NCBI GenBank assembly: GCA_002433075.1
Contig: DJHM01000025.1
Location: 1 to 30,568 of the forward strand
Length of the DNA: 30,568 bases
Reading direction: 5' to 3'
Source of the DNA: Latescibacteria bacterium UBA6620
GTDB taxonomy: Bacteria; Latescibacterota; UBA2968
Positions 27,328 to 30,568 of this stretch are shown here, piece after piece. Under the pieces are notes generated by a model. The model had not been told where the DNA came from, did no database searches, and saw only the letters and a list, made by a program, of their open reading frames with translations. Position 1 is the stretch's first letter. Every line of letters begins with the position of its first letter. The position numbers and the translations under genes were made by a program.

Positions 27328-28575
27328 GTGTCGGCTGATCGCATCTATGCTACCTACTGGCTGGAGACCCCCCACGATGTCGAACAGGCTGCGGAGGTCG
27401 TGGGTGGAGAGCAATCGTCAGGTACTTTCGTCTCGGTTCCGGGAGAGACGGAGGAACTCAAGGCCCGATTCAGGGCACGTGTGGAGGCGATCTCCCATTT
27501 GGAAGCCACGGATGCTCCGAGCTTGCCCGGGGCTGCCGTGTCCGAGACCGGTCGCTACCAGCGGGCGGAAGTCACGCTTTCGTTTTCGATCGAGAATATG
27601 GGAACGAATCTGCCGACGCTGATCGCCACCGTCGCCGGGAACCTGTTCGAACTGAAGGATGTGTCAGGCCTGAAGCTGCTGGACCTGGAGTTGCCCGAAG
27701 CGTTTGGGGACGTTTATCCAGGACCTCAGTTCGGGATAGAGGGCACGCGCGACCTGACGTCTGTCCGCGATCGACCCATCATCGGGACGATCGTTAAACC
27801 AAGCGTGGGTCTCTCGCCGGCCCAGACTGCGAGTCTCGTGAGCGAACTCGCTGAAGCCGACATCGACTTCATCAAGGATGACGAGTTGATGGCCAACGCA
27901 CCTCATTCTCCTTTAGCCGACCGGGTTGCGGCGGTGATGCGCGTGGTGAACGAGGCAGCGGATCAAACGGGCAAGAAGGTGATGTACGCTTTCAACATCA
28001 CGGACGAGCTTGATGCGATGCTGATCCATCACGATGTCGTCCGGGAGGCAGGAGGCACGTGCGTGATGGTCAGCCTCAACAGTGTGGGCCCCGTTGGCGT
28101 GTCCTATCTCAGGAAGCACAGCAGTCTTCCGATCCACGCCCACCGGAACGGATGGGGTATGTACACGAGGTCGCCGGTTCTGGGGTTTGGCTTCAAAGCC
28201 TATCAGAAGATTTGGCGACTCCTGGGTGTCGACCACATCCACGTGAACGGGTTACAGAACAAATTCTGGGAACCAGACGATTCCGTGGTCGCGTCGATCG
28301 AAGCCTGCCAGGAACCTTTCCTCGGGGGCTATCCGGTGATGCCGGTGATTTCATCGGGGCAGTGGGGGGGACAGGCGCCCGAGACCTTCGAGCGTACCCG
28401 GACGGTCGATCTGATGTATCTGGCGGGCGGTGGGATGATGGCGCACCCCGGGGGTGCGGCTGCGGGAAACCGTGCGCTGCGACAGTGCTGGGAAGCGGCT
28501 GTCAACGGCGTCTCGCTCGAAGCCTACGCAGAAGACCACGTGGAGCTGAAGCAGAGCCTGGAGACTTTCAGCTGA
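27328..28575 (+). CDS. RuBisCO-like protein (form IV type)
   Basis: RuBisCO large-chain homologue of 415 residues. It keeps the activation segment FIKDDE (Lys183, Asp185, Glu186: carbamylated Lys and Mg ligands), IVKPSVGLS (Lys157), IHAHRNGWG (His272-Arg273) and Lys312 in the loop-6 region NKFWEP. ISSGQWGG and AGGGMMAHPGGAAAG mark the phosphate-binding loops. True RuBisCOs have KPK near Lys157 and a different loop 6, so this is a RuBisCO-like protein and not a CO2-fixing enzyme. Its neighbour suggests 3-oxo-isoapionate-4-phosphate decarboxylase or transcarboxylase/hydrolase, both known RuBisCO-like activities; other enolase or isomerase roles remain possible. GTG 27328 follows AAGGAG. Its TGA overlaps the ATG of the nucleoside hydrolase. 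Confidence 0.88.
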   Translation: MSADRIYATYWLETPHDVEQAAEVVGGEQSSGTFVSVPGETEELKARFRARVEAISHLEATDAPSLPGAAVSETGRYQRAEVTLSFSIENMGTNLPTLIATVAGNLFELKDVSGLKLLDLELPEAFGDVYPGPQFGIEGTRDLTSVRDRPIIGTIVKPSVGLSPAQTASLVSELAEADIDFIKDDELMANAPHSPLADRVAAVMRVVNEAADQTGKKVMYAFNITDELDAMLIHHDVVREAGGTCVMVSLNSVGPVGVSYLRKHSSLPIHAHRNGWGMYTRSPVLGFGFKAYQKIWRLLGVDHIHVNGLQNKFWEPDDSVVASIEACQEPFLGGYPVMPVISSGQWGGQAPETFERTRTVDLMYLAGGGMMAHPGGAAAGNRALRQCWEAAVNGVSLEAYAEDHVELKQSLETFS

Positions 28576-29534
28576 TGTTGCAGGAGCTGGCCAGTGCGTT
28601 CCCCTCACTCTCTGATGCTGAGGCGCGTAGTCTCCTCGAGCCTCGCGAGGGGAAACTTCGCGTGGTGCTCGATACGGATACCTACAACGAGATCGACGAT
28701 CAGTTTGCTGTCGTCCACGCTCTGCTGTCTGGAGATCGTCTCGATGTTGAGGCGATTTACGCCGCACCCTTTCACAACAATCGGTCGGAGGGTCCGGCCG
28801 ATGGGATGCGAAAGAGCTTTGAAGAAATCAGCCGGCTGCTGGACCGAATGGGTGTGGCCGATCGGGAGCGCGTGCTTCCGGGCGCAGAGCGATACCTGTC
28901 CGAGCGTGACGTGGCTGTCGACAATCCGGCGTCGCGTGATCTGGTGGAGCGAGCTCACCAGGGAGACGGGCCCCTTTAGGTCGCCGCGATCGGGGCCATC
29001 ACCAATGTTGCCTCGGCCCTTCTTCTGGATCCCCGAATCGTTCGGAAAATCGTCGTCGTCTGGCTGGGTGGCCAGCCGTACCACTGGCCGACGGCCAGAG
29101 AGTTCAACCTTCGCCAGGACGTTCAGGCCGCCCAGGTGCTCTTCGATTCCGGGGTGCCCGTCGTGCAGATTCCGTGCGCGACCGTCGCCTCGCATCTGCT
29201 CACGACCGTTTCCGAGCTGAATGAATACGTTCGTCCCCAAGGCGCGATGGGCATCTACCTTGCAGACATCTTCTCGGACTACGGGAAGGACGGGATTGCC
29301 CGATCGAAGGAGGTCTGGGATCTGTCTGCGATCGCCTGGCTGCTCGACGAGAGCTGGGTTCCCAGCGCGGTTGTACCCAGTCCGATCCTGACCGATCAGG
29401 TGACATATTCAGCTGATGCCGCTCGCCATCCGGTCCGCATGTGCACGTCGTGCCGGCGAGATCCAATCTTCGGCGACCTGTTCCAGAAGCTGATGCGTCT
29501 GGCGGCAGGTGAATTGTCGCCTTCTTGGTCCTGA
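28575..29534 (+). pseudogene. nucleoside hydrolase with one in-frame TAG
   Basis: Inosine-uridine-type nucleoside hydrolase of 319 residues if the stop at codon 135 (28977-28979) is passed. The Ca-binding start VVLDTDTYNEIDDQFA is the family signature. The frame then runs ERAHQGDGPL, TAG, VAAIGAITNVASALLLDP; related proteins commonly have Tyr or another residue at the stop position. Downstream, KIVVVWLGGQPYHWP and EFNLRQDVQAAQVLFDSGVP are also family-like and in the same frame to TGA at 29534. Only this one codon is damaged. The family cleaves N-glycosidic bonds of ribofuranosides. The ATG overlaps the RuBisCO-like stop (TGATG), implying coupling. It may be a nonsense mutation, a sequencing error or readthrough. 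Confidence 0.8.
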
Positions 29535-29542
29535 GGCTCCAT

Positions 29543-29550
29543 TATAGAAT
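29543..29550 (+). promoter_or_regulatory. possible -10 element of the sulfatase gene
   Basis: TATAGAAT lies about 40 nt before ATG 29591 in the short gap after the nucleoside hydrolase. It shares TAGAAT with the element at 25335. No -35 box is evident. Confidence 0.3.
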
Positions 29551-29590
29551 CCGCCCACCTCCCTGAAATTCAGAAAGTGCAGGCAGACCG

Positions 29591-30568
29591 ATGGCTGAGG
29601 ATCGTCCGAACATCGTGTTGATCCTGACGGACCAGCAGCGCTGGGATTCGCTTGGATGTTACGGCACGCCGGGAGTCCACACGCCTAACCTCGATCGCCT
29701 GGCAGCGTCGGGACGGCGCTACGACAGATGTTATGTCAACGGAACCATCTGTACGCCCAGTCGGGCGAGTCTGTGGACGGGAAAGCATCTGCCTGGACAC
29801 GGCGTCTACGCTCTCCACGATTGCCTGCCAGAGGACGAGATTCTGTTTCCGGATCGAATGAGAGAGGCGGGTTATGCGACGGCCCTTTTCGGGAAACTGC
29901 ACGTGTCGGGGCATCTCCGTGAAGAGAATAATCGGCATCCGCACGACGGGTTCGACGTCTACGAATGGGCTTCGGATCCGGCTGGCCCGTGGGGGATGGA
30001 CAACGCACATCTGAGATGGATGGAGAAGCGCGGTCCTGAGATGCGTGAGCGAATTCGGGAAAAGGGTCAGGATGCGGGTCCGTTCCCGGAAGAGATTCAT
30101 CTGACGACGTGGGCAGCTGAACGCACGATCGCATTCATCAAAGAGCACGAGCAGACGGAAGTGCCATTCTTCTGCTGTATGAGCGTGTTCGACCCGCATT
30201 CCCCCTACACGAATTGTCCCGCTGAATTCGAGGATCTGCTGGATCCCGCGAGCTTGCCCGAGGTGGTCGCAGGAGAGGAGGCCTTCGACCACCGCCCGAT
30301 GGCACACAAGATGGAGCGCGAATGGGGGCCAAAGGTCCCGGATCCGGAGACGCTTGCCCGGTGGCGGGTCGGGTATCACGCTGCGGTCGCTCTGATCGAC
30401 AAGCAAGTGGGACGCGTGCTGGAAGCGTTGGAAGAAACCGGACAGACCGAGTCGACGGTCCTGATTTTTTCGAGCGATCATGGGGATATGCTGGGCGACC
30501 ACGGGCTGATGACCAAGGGCGCCTACTTCTATGATGCCTGCACACGGGTCCCGATGATCGTTCGGGCG
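29591..30568 (+). CDS. type I (formylglycine) sulfatase, 3' end missing
   Basis: The first 326 codons of an arylsulfatase/alkaline-phosphatase-superfamily enzyme that removes sulfate from a glycan or other ester. The N-terminus NIVLILTDQQRWDSLGCYG supplies metal-binding Asp14. The signature CTPSRASLWTGKH (Cys54-x-Pro-Ser-Arg58) holds the cysteine converted to formylglycine. FGKLHVSGH carries the conserved Lys and His, and FSSDHGDMLGDHG the other Ca ligands. There is no signal peptide, so the enzyme is probably cytosolic, acting on imported oligosaccharides or small sulfate esters, unless exported otherwise. It starts 56 nt after the nucleoside hydrolase and may have its own promoter. The frame is intact to the window edge. 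Confidence 0.93.
   Translation, partial: MAEDRPNIVLILTDQQRWDSLGCYGTPGVHTPNLDRLAASGRRYDRCYVNGTICTPSRASLWTGKHLPGHGVYALHDCLPEDEILFPDRMREAGYATALFGKLHVSGHLREENNRHPHDGFDVYEWASDPAGPWGMDNAHLRWMEKRGPEMRERIREKGQDAGPFPEEIHLTTWAAERTIAFIKEHEQTEVPFFCCMSVFDPHSPYTNCPAEFEDLLDPASLPEVVAGEEAFDHRPMAHKMEREWGPKVPDPETLARWRVGYHAAVALIDKQVGRVLEALEETGQTESTVLIFSSDHGDMLGDHGLMTKGAYFYDACTRVPMIVRA

Noticed and set aside
27328..28575. True CO2-fixing RuBisCO
   Set aside because: The activation site is kept but the active-site Lys lies in KPSVGLS and not KPK, and loop 6 differs. No phosphoribulokinase or AMP-pathway gene is nearby.
28059..28979. Long plus-strand frame that seems to fuse sequence inside the RuBisCO-like gene to the nucleoside hydrolase
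   Set aside because: The first part is a shadow of the RuBisCO-like gene; the real hydrolase start is ATG 28575.

Overview
The window looks like a chromosomal segment of an uncultured, GC-rich, Gram-negative bacterium of the FCB type. A Latescibacterota-like genome is my best guess, from the mix of a GWxTD-domain protein, an outer-membrane barrel, a lipoprotein, DUF4254 beside a family 9 glycosyltransferase, a Gfo/Idh/MocA oxidoreductase, an IlvD-type sugar-acid dehydratase, an enolase-superfamily enzyme, a RuBisCO-like protein and a sulfatase. This placement is inference from gene content; there is no rRNA or other phylogenetic marker beyond UvrB, FtsH and TilS. I see no tRNA, rRNA, CRISPR array, phage or insertion sequence.

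Layout. 1-2793 (minus): tilS and ftsH, overlapping by 8 nt; ftsH runs off the left edge. 2870-3910 (plus): a Gfo/Idh/MocA oxidoreductase. 3911-8742 (minus): a surface-glycan-like operon in the order papain-family protease, GT4-GT9 fusion glycosyltransferase, small Lys-rich protein, DUF4254 protein, beta-propeller protein. Three of these five carry stops or frameshifts. 8995-13617 (plus): IlvD/Edd dehydratase, then an enolase-superfamily gene coupled by ATGA to a C45-type Ntn hydrolase, with a Uma2 gene reading the other way between them. A bidirectional terminator follows. 13704-19376 (minus): DUF3179 lipoprotein, outer-membrane barrel, acetylpolyamine amidohydrolase-like enzyme, half an ABC exporter, a small histidine kinase, a MazG-like protein and a conserved CNCG-motif protein. 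The lipoprotein, barrel, exporter and kinase are broken.

19693-25207 (plus): uvrB, nadC and a GWxTD/TPR protein, overlapping end to end and closed by a perfect 28-nt palindrome. 25381-29534 (plus): a large protein that resembles D-apionate lactonase, a RuBisCO-like protein and a nucleoside hydrolase with one in-frame TAG. A type I sulfatase starts at 29591 and runs off the right edge. The lactonase-like plus RuBisCO-like pair suggests use of D-apionate from plant or seagrass apiose-containing glycans; this is the most interesting functional inference here.

A striking feature is the uneven damage. About 18 kb of housekeeping and catabolic genes reads open without a break, while about 6.5 kb of envelope, signalling and glycan genes carries at least a dozen nonsense codons or one-base frameshifts, although their catalytic motifs are still visible. 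This fits recent pseudogenisation better than uniform sequencing error, but raw reads would be needed to settle it. Four of the in-frame stops are TAG at positions where tyrosine or another residue is plausible; however, TAG also ends at least five genes normally.
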